Shown: piece after piece, positions 1 to 6,676 of the stretch
Position numbering within the stretch: the stretch's first letter is position 1
Layout: the number at the start of each line of letters is the position of its first letter
From: Spirochaetia bacterium UBA5368
Lineage (GTDB): Bacteria; Spirochaetota; UBA4802; UBA5368
Length of the DNA: 7,869 bases
NCBI GenBank assembly: GCA_002407865.1
Contig: DHPI01000078.1
Span: 20,498 to 28,366 of the forward strand
Direction of reading: 5' to 3'
Translations under genes and position numbers: made by a program
The notes under the pieces: generated by a model
Seen by the model: only the letters and a program-made list of their open reading frames with translations
Told to the model about the DNA's origin: nothing
The model's database searches: none

Positions 1-696
1 ATCTCGTGCCTGCCGCCGTTCCGCGCGTTCGACTGGGTCACCTGCATGAACTGCGGCGTGGGAATCGCCCAGGGCATGCTGCAAAAGATAGAGGGCGAAG
101 ACGTTATCGCCTACGTCGGCGATTCAACGTTTTTTCACTCGGGGATCCCGGGGCTCATCAACGCGGTGCAGCAAAATGCCGGCATGGTGCTGGTCATCCT
201 CGACAACAAGTGGGTCGCCATGACGGGACACCAGCCGAGCCCCACCACAAGCGTGACGCTCGATGGAACAAAGCTCAAGCCGGTCGACATCAAGGGACTT
301 CTCAAATCAATCGGCGTCAATTACGTGCGGACAGTAAATCCATTTAACATAAAGGCTTCCATTGTGGCGATAAAAGACGCCATCGCGCAGGAGGGCGGCG
401 TACGCGTCATCATCGCCGAGCAGGAGTGCGCGCTTCAATACGGGCGGCGAATCTCGAAGAATCCGCCCGAGTACGAGGTGTATTATCAAATCGACGCCGA
501 GCGGTGCCAGAAGTGCAATGAATGCTATGTCGAGCTTGGATGCCCCGCCATACGAAAAGATGCGCAAAACGGGGATTTCAGCTACTACATCGAAGAGGCA
601 GCATGCCTCAAGTGCGGCGCCTGCCACGACCTGTGCCTTAATTCCGCCATTCTGCGCACGGAAATCAGGCGCGCTTCAAAGATAAAGGTGGGATGA
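1..696 (+). CDS. iorA: Indolepyruvate:ferredoxin oxidoreductase, alpha subunit (3' part)
   Basis: Large subunit of the enzyme that oxidatively decarboxylates aryl pyruvates (indolepyruvate, phenylpyruvate) to aryl-acetyl-CoA and reduces ferredoxin; it is a thiamine-diphosphate, iron-sulfur enzyme of the cytoplasm. The frame is open from base 1, so the start lies outside the window. The visible part is 231 residues, against roughly 600 for the family. It covers the TPP-binding domain, with GDSTFFHSG at about visible residues 40-48, LDN at 67-69 and AMTGHQP just after, all characteristic of IorA. A C-terminal two-cluster ferredoxin domain follows: CxxCxxCx5CP at 169-181 and CxxCxxCx3C at 202-212. 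The second cluster ends Cys-Leu instead of the usual Cys-Pro, and the segment before the TPP motif reads CMNCGVG where IorA proteins usually have CMGASI. The TGA at 694-696 is followed after one base by iorB, so the two are surely co-transcribed. The identity is secure; the exact substrate is inferred from the family. Confidence 0.95.
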   Translation: MSCLPPFRAFDWVTCMNCGVGIAQGMLQKIEGEDVIAYVGDSTFFHSGIPGLINAVQQNAGMVLVILDNKWVAMTGHQPSPTTSVTLDGTKLKPVDIKGLLKSIGVNYVRTVNPFNIKASIVAIKDAIAQEGGVRVIIAEQECALQYGRRISKNPPEYEVYYQIDAERCQKCNECYVELGCPAIRKDAQNGDFSYYIEEAACLKCGACHDLCLNSAILRTEIRRASKIKVG

Positions 697-697
697 C

Positions 698-1330
698 ATG
701 ATCAAATACGATATACTGATTTGCGGCATCGGCGGCCAGGGAGCGATCACCCTCGGCACGGTTCTAAAGTTAGCCGCCATACGCGAAGGAATCTCCGTGG
801 TGGGCGCCGAAAAGCGGGGCGGCGCGCAGCGCGAAGGCATCGTCACATCGAATGTGCGCTATCGCGTTATGCAGCAGGGCGAAACCTTCGACGAACGTCG
901 CATGGCGGCATCGGGCCTCATCCCGATCGCGGGCGCCGACATGATGATCTCCATGGAGCCGGTCGAGGCGCTCCGACATGCAAAATACTGTAACGCCGAT
1001 TCCATCGTCATCGTCAACGACTTTCCGATGATACCCGTATCGGTGCGCATCGGCGAGCGCGAGTACCCCGGCACGCAATCCGTCTACGACAGAATCCGCG
1101 CATTCACGCCAAACGTGTTCGTATTCAATATCGACGAATTGTCGAAAAAACATTTCAATTCGCTGCGCCAGGTAAACACAATATCCCTTGGCCTTGCATA
1201 TGCGCTTGGCTCGCTGCCGGTATCGCAAAACGCGCTCCTCGAAACTGTCCGGGAGCAATTTCCTGATTTCGAAAAAAACAAAAAGGCTTTTATGCTCGGT
1301 GTTGAAATCGCGAAAAAGGAAAGGAAATAA
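698..1330 (+). CDS. iorB: Indolepyruvate:ferredoxin oxidoreductase, beta subunit
   Basis: Small subunit of the same enzyme, belonging to the gamma-type domain family of pyruvate/ketoisovalerate ferredoxin oxidoreductases. The protein has 210 residues, close to the usual length of about 190-210. It opens with the strand-loop signature ICGIGGQG (residues 8-15). The family segment that normally reads E-x-HGM-x-QRGG appears here as AEKRGGAQREG (37-47), followed by SNVR. The C-terminal half contains the ordinary NDFP and FNIDEL segments. The ATG at 698 is well supported: AAGGTGGG at 685-692 sits at good spacing, inside the end of iorA. Only one base separates the two genes, as expected for subunits made in equal amounts. 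No convincing intrinsic terminator follows, so the transcript may run on into the tRNA region. Confidence 0.95.
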   Translation: MIKYDILICGIGGQGAITLGTVLKLAAIREGISVVGAEKRGGAQREGIVTSNVRYRVMQQGETFDERRMAASGLIPIAGADMMISMEPVEALRHAKYCNADSIVIVNDFPMIPVSVRIGEREYPGTQSVYDRIRAFTPNVFVFNIDELSKKHFNSLRQVNTISLGLAYALGSLPVSQNALLETVREQFPDFEKNKKAFMLGVEIAKKERK

Positions 1331-1457
1331 TACATATAAAGAGGCGCATCTGCCGCGGCGGTTTGCGCGTATAAAATGGGCAAATCAGGGCGATAATGAA
1401 ACATGCCCAACGCCGGAACGGCACGCCAGAATGGTTGCTAAAAATTCTGAAATTTTG

Positions 1458-1486
1458 TTGACGCCGCAACAGCATATCGCTACTAT
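1458..1486 (+). promoter_or_regulatory. Promoter of the tRNA-Ala gene
   Basis: TTGACG (1458-1463) and TACTAT (1481-1486) are separated by exactly 17 bp, a sigma-70-type arrangement. The predicted transcription start near 1493 would give a leader of about a dozen bases before the tRNA. An A/T-rich tract (1440-1456), itself a 6-bp inverted repeat, lies directly upstream of the -35 box and resembles an UP element. The bases after the -10 box (GCTGCCG) form a GC-rich discriminator of the kind found at stable-RNA promoters under stringent control. The rest of the gap after iorB (1331-1439) shows no gene or clear signal. Confidence 0.65.
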
Positions 1487-1504
1487 GCTGCCGTGGTTGT
1501 AAAT

Positions 1505-1577
<73 letters not shown>

Positions 1578-1579
1578 CA

Positions 1580-1589
1580 TTTATTTTTT
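1580..1589 (+). terminator. Possible U-tract terminator after tRNA-Ala
   Basis: A T-rich run (three T, A, six T) begins three bases after the mature tRNA end. The tRNA's own T arm and acceptor stem could act as the preceding hairpin. On the opposite strand the same bases encode the final Lys-Lys codons and the stop of the acylase-family gene, so the run may be only coding sequence. The assignment is therefore weak. Confidence 0.3.
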
Positions 1590-3911
1590 CACCGGCGCAA
1601 TCTTCAGATTGTGCACCTTTCCGGAAGCGTCAAATGCGGCAAATCCCTTCGTCATCGCCTTAATCCCGAAAAATTCTGAAAATGGATTCAACGAATATCC
1701 AAAATTGCATCGGATATACATCGCTCTGTCATCCTGGATCGCCGACAGGGCGGTGACCTCGCCTGCCGCAAAAGCGTTTTTTATGTCGAATGTTCCACGA
1801 CGCACGGTCGCGAAGCTGCCGTCGTATGCAACATTATCGTAATCGAGAAACATCTTTGCCATGAAGGCGTCATCGCGCACAAGGGGAATGGTATAATGCC
1901 CCCTGTGTATCGCGCCCCACGTCCAGTCTTCCATTATCGGGCCCCTGGCTTTATTGAGAAAGCGCATGGTTTTCAGAAACGCCCGGTCAAATATGGCATC
2001 CCTGTCCTCTGTTCTGCCCGGCGTGGTGACATCGTCGAAAAGAGGAGATTTGTTCTGAATGAAAGCATCGAGGAACCTGTCCGAGATAAGGCTTACGTTG
2101 TCAATCACCGCCTCAGTTTCAATCATCAGTTCATCCGCCATGGTTTCCTGTATCATCCGCACCATCAGAACCTGATATATCGACGCCGGCACCGAATCGA
2201 TGCCCATCGTATAATCCCAGTTGTTAAAGTAGATTCTGGCAAGCCGCGCGGATGTAATCAGCATCTTCTCAATCAGCGGAAGCGCGAGCGGAACGAATTT
2301 CGCTGCAACGCTTGAATGAGAATCGCGAAGTAGTGCCTTCATGGCAGGCATGTCGATACTGCCCTTTTCGCGTACAAGCCGTTCCAATTCGGCAAAGCGC
2401 GCGGAATTGTCCGACGCAATGTAGCTTTTCAATACGGCGGGGCTGTCGTCGAAATACTCATCGCCGATTACCACGGGAGCCCTGTCTATATACTTCACAT
2501 GTCCCGAAAGATCGAGCATTCCCTTCCATGCTGTCGCGGGAAAATCTTTCTTGAAAATGCTGTCGGGATAATCGCGCACCGGCGCCTTTCCCGCATACGC
2601 CTTCATCGTTTTTCCCTGCGATGAAAAAAGGCAGACAACCGGCAGCGACGTGATATTCGCAACAAGCCGCCGGGCCTGGGCGATATTTTCCGCCAGCGGC
2701 ATCTCAAAAAGCGCACGTATGTAATCCTTTCCGGGAACCAACGAACGCATCGTAATAACATCGGTTTTATACCGTCCGGAAAACGCATCGCTTATCACGG
2801 GCCCGCGGTCCGTACTGCGGATATCGATCGCTCTTCCCTTTCCGCCTTTATTCCTGCCGTCATATACAGTTTCACGCACATGCTCAAATTTCTTCCATGC
2901 GCCCTGGCTCAGGTACGCGTCAGGGATTTCATCGTCACGCGTTTCTTCGATGTAGAAATCCTGCGTATCGACCGCGCAGCGAAATCCCGCGAAGGTCATA
3001 GAATCATTTTTCCCGATCAGCACAAACGGGAGGCCGGCAGCGCTGGCGCCCCTGATTGTTGTACCGCCTATCCGCATCTCAAGGGGATACCATGCGGGAT
3101 ACAGACGCAGAGAATCATCCAGGTTATAACAGAGCCGCTCGATGCCGTCAGAAGCCAGTTCGCCCGGAACAAAGAGCGCAAAGCCCGACGAATGGGGCGC
3201 AATATATTTTTCAACGATCTTCTTTATCTCTTTCAGTATAAAAATATTTTTTTGTTCGGAATCCTCGTACCAGTACAGCAGGTCGGCGGGGACCGCATCG
3301 GCCAGTGGATACGCTTTGAATTTTTTCGGCAGGGGAAAATACAGCTCCTTGTTGCGCATAAAGGCGTCGGCCCATTCGTTCATGTACAGGATGGCAATCA
3401 CGTCCGCGCCGCTCCATTCATGCGCCGGGGCGCTGGACAGCTCTATCAGCTCCTTGAATTTCGTGCGCTTCAAAAAATTTATTCCGCTGACATACGCGTC
3501 AATGTAATCTTTATAGGGGGCATCAAGCCTGGCATACAGTTCCTGCGCACTTCTGCGAAAACCAACTATCCTGGACAGCGTATCAATATCAACGGCCTCA
3601 TCACCCTCCAACTCTGACAGCCTGCCGCACGCGACAGCCCTGAAATATTCTATCAGAATAAGACGGTCCTGGGCGTGCAGATACCCGAGAGCAAAGTACG
3701 CATCGCCGGGCGTCGCCGCCGTCACCCTGGGAATGCCGTGGGCGTCGCGGGAGATCGTTACCTCTGCGCCCACATTTCCGGAATACATTCCCCTGTACGA
3801 AGCGGTACGTTTCAGAAGAAAGAAGAATGCTGCGGCGATAACGCCGAGAGCGCACGCACCACAGAGCGCATATATATATATTTTTTTTCTTCGAGGTTCC
3901 ATGCCCTTCAT
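1581..3911 (-). CDS. Penicillin acylase (S45) family protein, membrane-anchored, probably catalytically degenerate
   Basis: A 776-residue protein of the penicillin amidase family (Ntn hydrolases that normally self-cleave into alpha and beta chains). A basic N-terminus and a hydrophobic helix at about residues 11-33, with no convincing lipobox, suggest an uncleaved anchor and a periplasmic body. The alpha-chain signature is clear: GIPRVTAA (59-66), then GYLHAQDRL (76-84), then GRLSELEG (96-103). Beta-chain landmarks also align: AYAGKAPVR (438-446), AWKG (461-464), SARFAELERLV (503-513) and DWTWGAIH (662-669). The autoprocessing region is not normal: SNxW and NDPHL are missing, and the stretch before PAWY (272-275) is shortened. 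FDDSP (487-491) stands where family members carry the oxyanion asparagine. The gene follows dapL by 29 bp and is probably co-transcribed. The start is uncertain: the ATG at 3911 has no ribosome site, and the in-frame ATG three codons on is equally possible. Family membership is firm; loss of activity is inference. Confidence 0.85.
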   Translation of the reverse strand: MKGMEPRRKKIYIYALCGACALGVIAAAFFFLLKRTASYRGMYSGNVGAEVTISRDAHGIPRVTAATPGDAYFALGYLHAQDRLILIEYFRAVACGRLSELEGDEAVDIDTLSRIVGFRRSAQELYARLDAPYKDYIDAYVSGINFLKRTKFKELIELSSAPAHEWSGADVIAILYMNEWADAFMRNKELYFPLPKKFKAYPLADAVPADLLYWYEDSEQKNIFILKEIKKIVEKYIAPHSSGFALFVPGELASDGIERLCYNLDDSLRLYPAWYPLEMRIGGTTIRGASAAGLPFVLIGKNDSMTFAGFRCAVDTQDFYIEETRDDEIPDAYLSQGAWKKFEHVRETVYDGRNKGGKGRAIDIRSTDRGPVISDAFSGRYKTDVITMRSLVPGKDYIRALFEMPLAENIAQARRLVANITSLPVVCLFSSQGKTMKAYAGKAPVRDYPDSIFKKDFPATAWKGMLDLSGHVKYIDRAPVVIGDEYFDDSPAVLKSYIASDNSARFAELERLVREKGSIDMPAMKALLRDSHSSVAAKFVPLALPLIEKMLITSARLARIYFNNWDYTMGIDSVPASIYQVLMVRMIQETMADELMIETEAVIDNVSLISDRFLDAFIQNKSPLFDDVTTPGRTEDRDAIFDRAFLKTMRFLNKARGPIMEDWTWGAIHRGHYTIPLVRDDAFMAKMFLDYDNVAYDGSFATVRRGTFDIKNAFAAGEVTALSAIQDDRAMYIRCNFGYSLNPFSEFFGIKAMTKGFAAFDASGKVHNLKIAPVKK

Positions 3912-3940
3912 CCGCGCACCGATAATCGTTATTGTCGCAT

Positions 3941-5173
3941 TTAAAACTCAAAATGTAAATCACTAAACCGCCTGTCGATCTCGCGCAAAATCCGCTCCTC
4001 GTCCTCCCTGCCGCTGGATTCGAAAGTAGCCGAAAACCTTACAAAATGGCCCACATCATCCCACGGCACCGAGGATACAAGCCGCTCGCGGATAAGAAAC
4101 TGCGAAAATTCTTCGGCGTTCGCGAACTTGACGCCGCCCTTCATCCCCTTCGGAATCCGCACGTACAGATAAAACGTGCCGCCCGGCATTTCCGCATCGA
4201 ACCCGAGCTTTCGCAAAACGCGCACAAGCGATTCCAGCCTGCGCCGGTATTTATCGCGTATCGCAGCGGTAAGCTCGGGGTGCTGTAGCGCCGTCACCGC
4301 GGCCTTCTGTATAACCTTGAATTGGCCGGAGTCATTGTTGTCTTTCACCATGGCGAACGCCCTGACAACAAGCTCGCTGCCCGTAACAAACGCCATGCGC
4401 CAGCCGGTCATGTTAAACGCCTTTGACAGCGAATGGATTTCCACGCCGACCTCCTTCGCGCCGGGCGTGGAGAGAAACGAAAGCGGCGGGGTGTCGTACG
4501 TCAGCGCCGCGTACGCGGCGTCCTGAACCACGACAATTTTATGCTTCAGCGCAAACTCGACGACATCCTTATAAAAATCGGCCGTCGCGACGGCGCCTGT
4601 CGGATTGTTCGGATAATTGATGACGAACACCTTCGCCCGTTTCAGCACATCGGCGGGAATCGATTGAAGGTCGGGAAGAAAATTGTTTTCTTTTTTCAGA
4701 GGCAGATTATACACTTCCCCACCGCACCACTGCGTATGCGTGCCGCACACCGGATAGCCGGGCACTGTCATGAGCGTGACATCGCCGGGATTAATAAACG
4801 CCGACGGTATCATCGCAAGCGCCGGCTTCGATCCGATCGAATGGTTCACTTCGGTAACGGGATTGATGCCGCGAACACCGAAAACCTTCTCCATGTAATC
4901 CGCCGCCGCAACCTTGAACTCCTCGATACCGTTATCCGAGTAACCGCGATTTTCCGGATCCATCGCCTCGGATTGCAGCGTCTGTATCACAATATCGAAC
5001 GCCTTCTCGTCAGGTTCGCCGACGCCAAGATCGATAAGCGAAACGCCGGGATTGTTCTTTACCGCTTCGCGCTTCGCCCGTTTTATTTTCTCAAACTTAT
5101 AGATTTTATCCACCTTGCCGAACTGGTCGCCGCCAATCCTTTCGGCAAAAAGCTTCTGAATATACGACTCCAT
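3941..5173 (-). CDS. dapL: LL-diaminopimelate aminotransferase
   Basis: A pyridoxal-phosphate enzyme (EC 2.6.1.83) that converts tetrahydrodipicolinate and glutamate directly to LL-diaminopimelate, replacing the succinylase or acetylase steps of the lysine and peptidoglycan pathway. The 410-residue length is normal for the family. The N-terminal FAERIGG and KFEKIKRAKREA segments, GVGEPD (50-55) and the RGYSDNG block (76-82) match DapL closely and distinguish it from ordinary aspartate aminotransferases. Fold-type I landmarks are all present: NYPNNPTGA (186-194), the cofactor aspartate and tyrosine in QDAAY (217-221), Schiff-base lysine 251 in SLSKAFNMTGWR, and carboxylate-binding Arg379 in FVRFS. 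The start ATG at 5173 has a modest AGAAG upstream and lies 7 bases after the lipoprotein stop, so it is second in a leftward unit. Related aminotransferases exist, but the motif match makes DapL the strong choice. Confidence 0.93.
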   Translation of the reverse strand: MESYIQKLFAERIGGDQFGKVDKIYKFEKIKRAKREAVKNNPGVSLIDLGVGEPDEKAFDIVIQTLQSEAMDPENRGYSDNGIEEFKVAAADYMEKVFGVRGINPVTEVNHSIGSKPALAMIPSAFINPGDVTLMTVPGYPVCGTHTQWCGGEVYNLPLKKENNFLPDLQSIPADVLKRAKVFVINYPNNPTGAVATADFYKDVVEFALKHKIVVVQDAAYAALTYDTPPLSFLSTPGAKEVGVEIHSLSKAFNMTGWRMAFVTGSELVVRAFAMVKDNNDSGQFKVIQKAAVTALQHPELTAAIRDKYRRRLESLVRVLRKLGFDAEMPGGTFYLYVRIPKGMKGGVKFANAEEFSQFLIRERLVSSVPWDDVGHFVRFSATFESSGREDEERILREIDRRFSDLHFEF

Positions 5174-5179
5174 AATCTT

Positions 5180-5623
5180 CTATCTAGCCTCCAGAATGGT
5201 TATTCTTGCATTGAGTATGTCAAGTTTCGTATACGCGTCATCGAGCAGTGTAAAAAAGCGTCCGAAGTCGCCCGACGCGTCGATTTTGCTTTTGTTCTTT
5301 ACGAGTTTAGAAATTGTTTTGACATCGCGTGAATAGATATAACAGTCGATAGCGCCTTTTTCATACGGCACACGGACGATCACGCAAAAATCGTAATCGA
5401 TATTCCCGGACGCGACAACATCCTTTACAATCGTATTTTTAACGCTGACGTGTTTTTCTGACAGATCGTTGAGCATCAAAAATCTGGATGCCGGATTTTC
5501 AGTGCGATCCATAGCGTCTTTTGCGATAACCGCCTCCCGTACCGTTATCGTTTTCTTGAAAAACGTGCCGCACGAAACGATAAGGGGAAGGATCATTAAT
5601 GTGACAACAAGATATTTTTTCAT
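5180..5623 (-). CDS. Small putative lipoprotein of unknown function
   Basis: A 147-residue protein not recognised as a named family. It begins MKKY, followed by a hydrophobic stretch that ends Leu-Ile-Val-Ser-Cys, with Cys18 as the likely lipidated residue; this is a looser lipobox of the kind spirochaetes often use. The mature part is soluble, mixed alpha/beta and lysine-rich. The order from about residue 60 is a strand with VKNTIVKDV, a strand with CVIVRV, then IDCYIYSRD, a lysine-rich segment with a SKI-ASG turn, and a final strand LNARITIL. This strand pattern is reminiscent of small OB-fold (tRNA_anti-like) domains, which is only a suggestion. The start is set at 5623, not the in-frame ATG at 5641, because only the former has a good ribosome site. 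It is first in the unit with dapL and the acylase-family gene, which hints at an envelope-related role but does not show one. Confidence 0.75.
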   Translation of the reverse strand: MKKYLVVTLMILPLIVSCGTFFKKTITVREAVIAKDAMDRTENPASRFLMLNDLSEKHVSVKNTIVKDVVASGNIDYDFCVIVRVPYEKGAIDCYIYSRDVKTISKLVKNKSKIDASGDFGRFFTLLDDAYTKLDILNARITILEAR

Positions 5624-5628
5624 TACAG

Positions 5629-5635
5629 CCTTCTT
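5629..5635 (-). promoter_or_regulatory. Ribosome binding site of the lipoprotein gene
   Basis: On the minus strand AAGAAGG is followed by a 5-base spacer (CTGTA) and then the ATG at 5623. The alternative ATG at 5641 has no purine-rich sequence upstream. This decides the start in favour of the shorter protein, whose signal peptide then begins with the typical Met-Lys-Lys. Confidence 0.7.
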
Positions 5636-5704
5636 ATTCATGTAAAATTGTGTGTGGTATCGTGTACACCGCGTCCGCAGAAGCGCACGTATTCAATAAT
5701 GTCG

Positions 5705-5736
5705 ATAATCCTCGGAGTGATTTGCTATTTTGTCAA
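5705..5736 (-). promoter_or_regulatory. Candidate promoter of the lipoprotein-dapL-acylase unit
   Basis: On the minus strand a perfect TTGACA (5736 to 5731) is followed after 20 bp by GATTAT (5710 to 5705), four of six matches to a -10 box. The spacer is longer than the optimal 17 bp; at 17 bp the hexamer would be the poor GAGGAT. Its position just beyond the terminator of the formate dehydrogenase unit and about 80 bases before the lipoprotein start is what one expects for a new transcription unit. The leader is too short for a lysine riboswitch. Confidence 0.4.
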
Positions 5737-5761
5737 ATAAAGTTTTTCCACAAAGCGCACA

Positions 5762-5785
5762 TTATGCGCCCTTCCGGGCGCATAA
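5762..5785. repeat. Perfect 10-bp inverted repeat with 4-base loop
   Basis: TTATGCGCCC (5762-5771) and GGGCGCATAA (5776-5785) are exactly complementary around TTCC. Read as minus-strand RNA the loop is GGAA, a stable GNRA tetraloop. No U-run follows on either strand, so it is not a canonical terminator alone. It directly abuts the terminator hairpin, sharing base 5785, and lies about 26 bp upstream of the candidate -35 box. It may be an auxiliary terminator or RNA stabiliser, or a protein-binding palindrome. Confidence 0.7.
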
Positions 5786-5821
5786 AACAAGAGAGGGAGG
5801 CGTTGCCTCCCTCTCTTGTTT
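5785..5821 (-). terminator. Intrinsic terminator of the formate dehydrogenase unit
   Basis: A perfect 17-bp stem joins AAACAAGAGAGGGAGGC (5785-5801) to its exact complement at 5805-5821 around a 3-base loop. The core is GC-rich, and in the minus-strand transcript it ends in GUUUUAU, providing the U-rich tail. It lies 67 bases past the fdhB stop and before the promoter of the next leftward unit. Because the arm ends are A/T-rich on both sides it could also work from the other strand, but no rightward gene precedes it nearby. Confidence 0.8.
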
Positions 5822-5851
5822 ATACGCACACTTCTATTTCGTTGCCGGTTT

Positions 5852-5878
5852 CGTCCGTGAATTATGCCGGCACGGACG
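5852..5878. repeat. 8-bp inverted repeat after fdhB
   Basis: CGTCCGTG (5852-5859) pairs exactly with CACGGACG (5871-5878) across an 11-base loop. It starts about 10 bases after the fdhB stop, so it would be the first of three hairpins in the 3' untranslated RNA of the formate dehydrogenase message. No U-tract follows it on the minus strand, so a role in 3'-end protection is more likely than termination. The function is not shown by the sequence. Confidence 0.5.
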
Positions 5879-5887
5879 CAAAAAAAA

Positions 5888-6673
5888 TTATGAAAGACCG
5901 CCGTCCCTTTCAACCAGACGTTTCGAAATACGGTACGCCTGTCTTTTCAGCGACGGGAGGCCGAATGTAAGCATTGAAAGCATCCTGTACGTATCTCGAA
6001 TCGCCTCGGCCTTGGTAAGCGCGATCGGCTCGACATGCACGGGAAGCCCGTACTTCTCCGGATCGTCCTTGAGGATAGTAATCACGCCAAGTCCGCCGAA
6101 TTGTTCTTTACCGTAGATGCTCGCCTTCGGGAAATCCTTCTTTACCTCGGCAAGCCGCCTGTCGGCTTTCTTCAGCAATTCAAGTCTGTACCCAAAGGAA
6201 AGCGCGCCGGTCGGGCATACAAATGCGCATGCGGGAATTTCGCGCGGATTCATGACGCATGCGTGGCATTTGTGCGATTTAAAATCCTTCTCGCTTACAT
6301 GGATCACTTTATACACGCACTCGTTTTCGCAGGCCCCGCAACCGATGCATTTATCCTGGTCTATCACCACCCAGCCGTCCACCCGCGAAATCGCCTTTTG
6401 CGGGCACACCCTGAGACAGTTGGCCTGGTCGCAGTGATAACATTTCTTATGCATAATCGTCCATACCGGCTTTTCGGGATTGCTTCTGTCTATCTCGAAA
6501 AATTTGACATGGTTCCACGTGATGGCGCTGAGCTCCTTCGGGTTGGTATACTCTGGCCCGGCAAAAAACTCAGCATCTTCAGCAGGGAGGTTGTTCCACT
6601 GCTTGCAGGATACCTGGCACGCCCTGCATCCGGAACATTTTGTTGTATCAACCAAAAACGCTTTTTCCGCCAT
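5888..6673 (-). CDS. fdhB: Formate dehydrogenase, iron-sulfur (beta) subunit
   Basis: The electron-transfer subunit that takes electrons from the catalytic subunit through four [4Fe-4S] clusters. The 261-residue protein contains all sixteen expected cysteines: 13/16/19/23, 78/81/86/90, 109/112/115/119 and 136/139/149/153. Family landmarks include KCSGCRACQVSCKQWNNLPAE near the start, NPKELSAITW (44-53) and CPTGALSFG (153-161). Cysteine 119 is followed by Val, not the common Pro. There is no C-terminal transmembrane helix like that of the E. coli FdnH subunit; the end is basic (LKRQAYRISKRLVERDG). This argues for a soluble two-subunit enzyme or one joined to a separately encoded membrane partner. 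The protein has no signal peptide, so if the enzyme is periplasmic it must be carried across with the catalytic subunit. A strong ribosome site precedes the ATG at 6673. Confidence 0.93.
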   Translation of the reverse strand: MAEKAFLVDTTKCSGCRACQVSCKQWNNLPAEDAEFFAGPEYTNPKELSAITWNHVKFFEIDRSNPEKPVWTIMHKKCYHCDQANCLRVCPQKAISRVDGWVVIDQDKCIGCGACENECVYKVIHVSEKDFKSHKCHACVMNPREIPACAFVCPTGALSFGYRLELLKKADRRLAEVKKDFPKASIYGKEQFGGLGVITILKDDPEKYGLPVHVEPIALTKAEAIRDTYRMLSMLTFGLPSLKRQAYRISKRLVERDGGLS

Positions 6674-6676
6674 GGT

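Noticed and set aside
1344..1368. A GC-rich inverted repeat (GCGCA/TGCGC) after iorB as a terminator.
   Set aside because: The stem is only 5 bp around a large loop and is followed by ATAAAATGG, not a T-run.
2880..3617. A plus-strand open frame of 245 codons.
   Set aside because: It is antisense to the acylase-family gene and has no family features.
4433..5332. A plus-strand open frame of 299 codons.
   Set aside because: It is antisense to dapL and the lipoprotein gene, and its composition is that of a codon shadow.
5624..5700. A lysine riboswitch in the leader of the dapL unit.
   Set aside because: The leader from the candidate promoter is about 75-80 bases, too short for that riboswitch, and shows none of its helices.
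5650..5970. A plus-strand open frame covering the gap between fdhB and the lipoprotein gene.
   Set aside because: It runs through the terminator hairpins and into antisense of fdhB, with low-complexity translation and no ribosome site.
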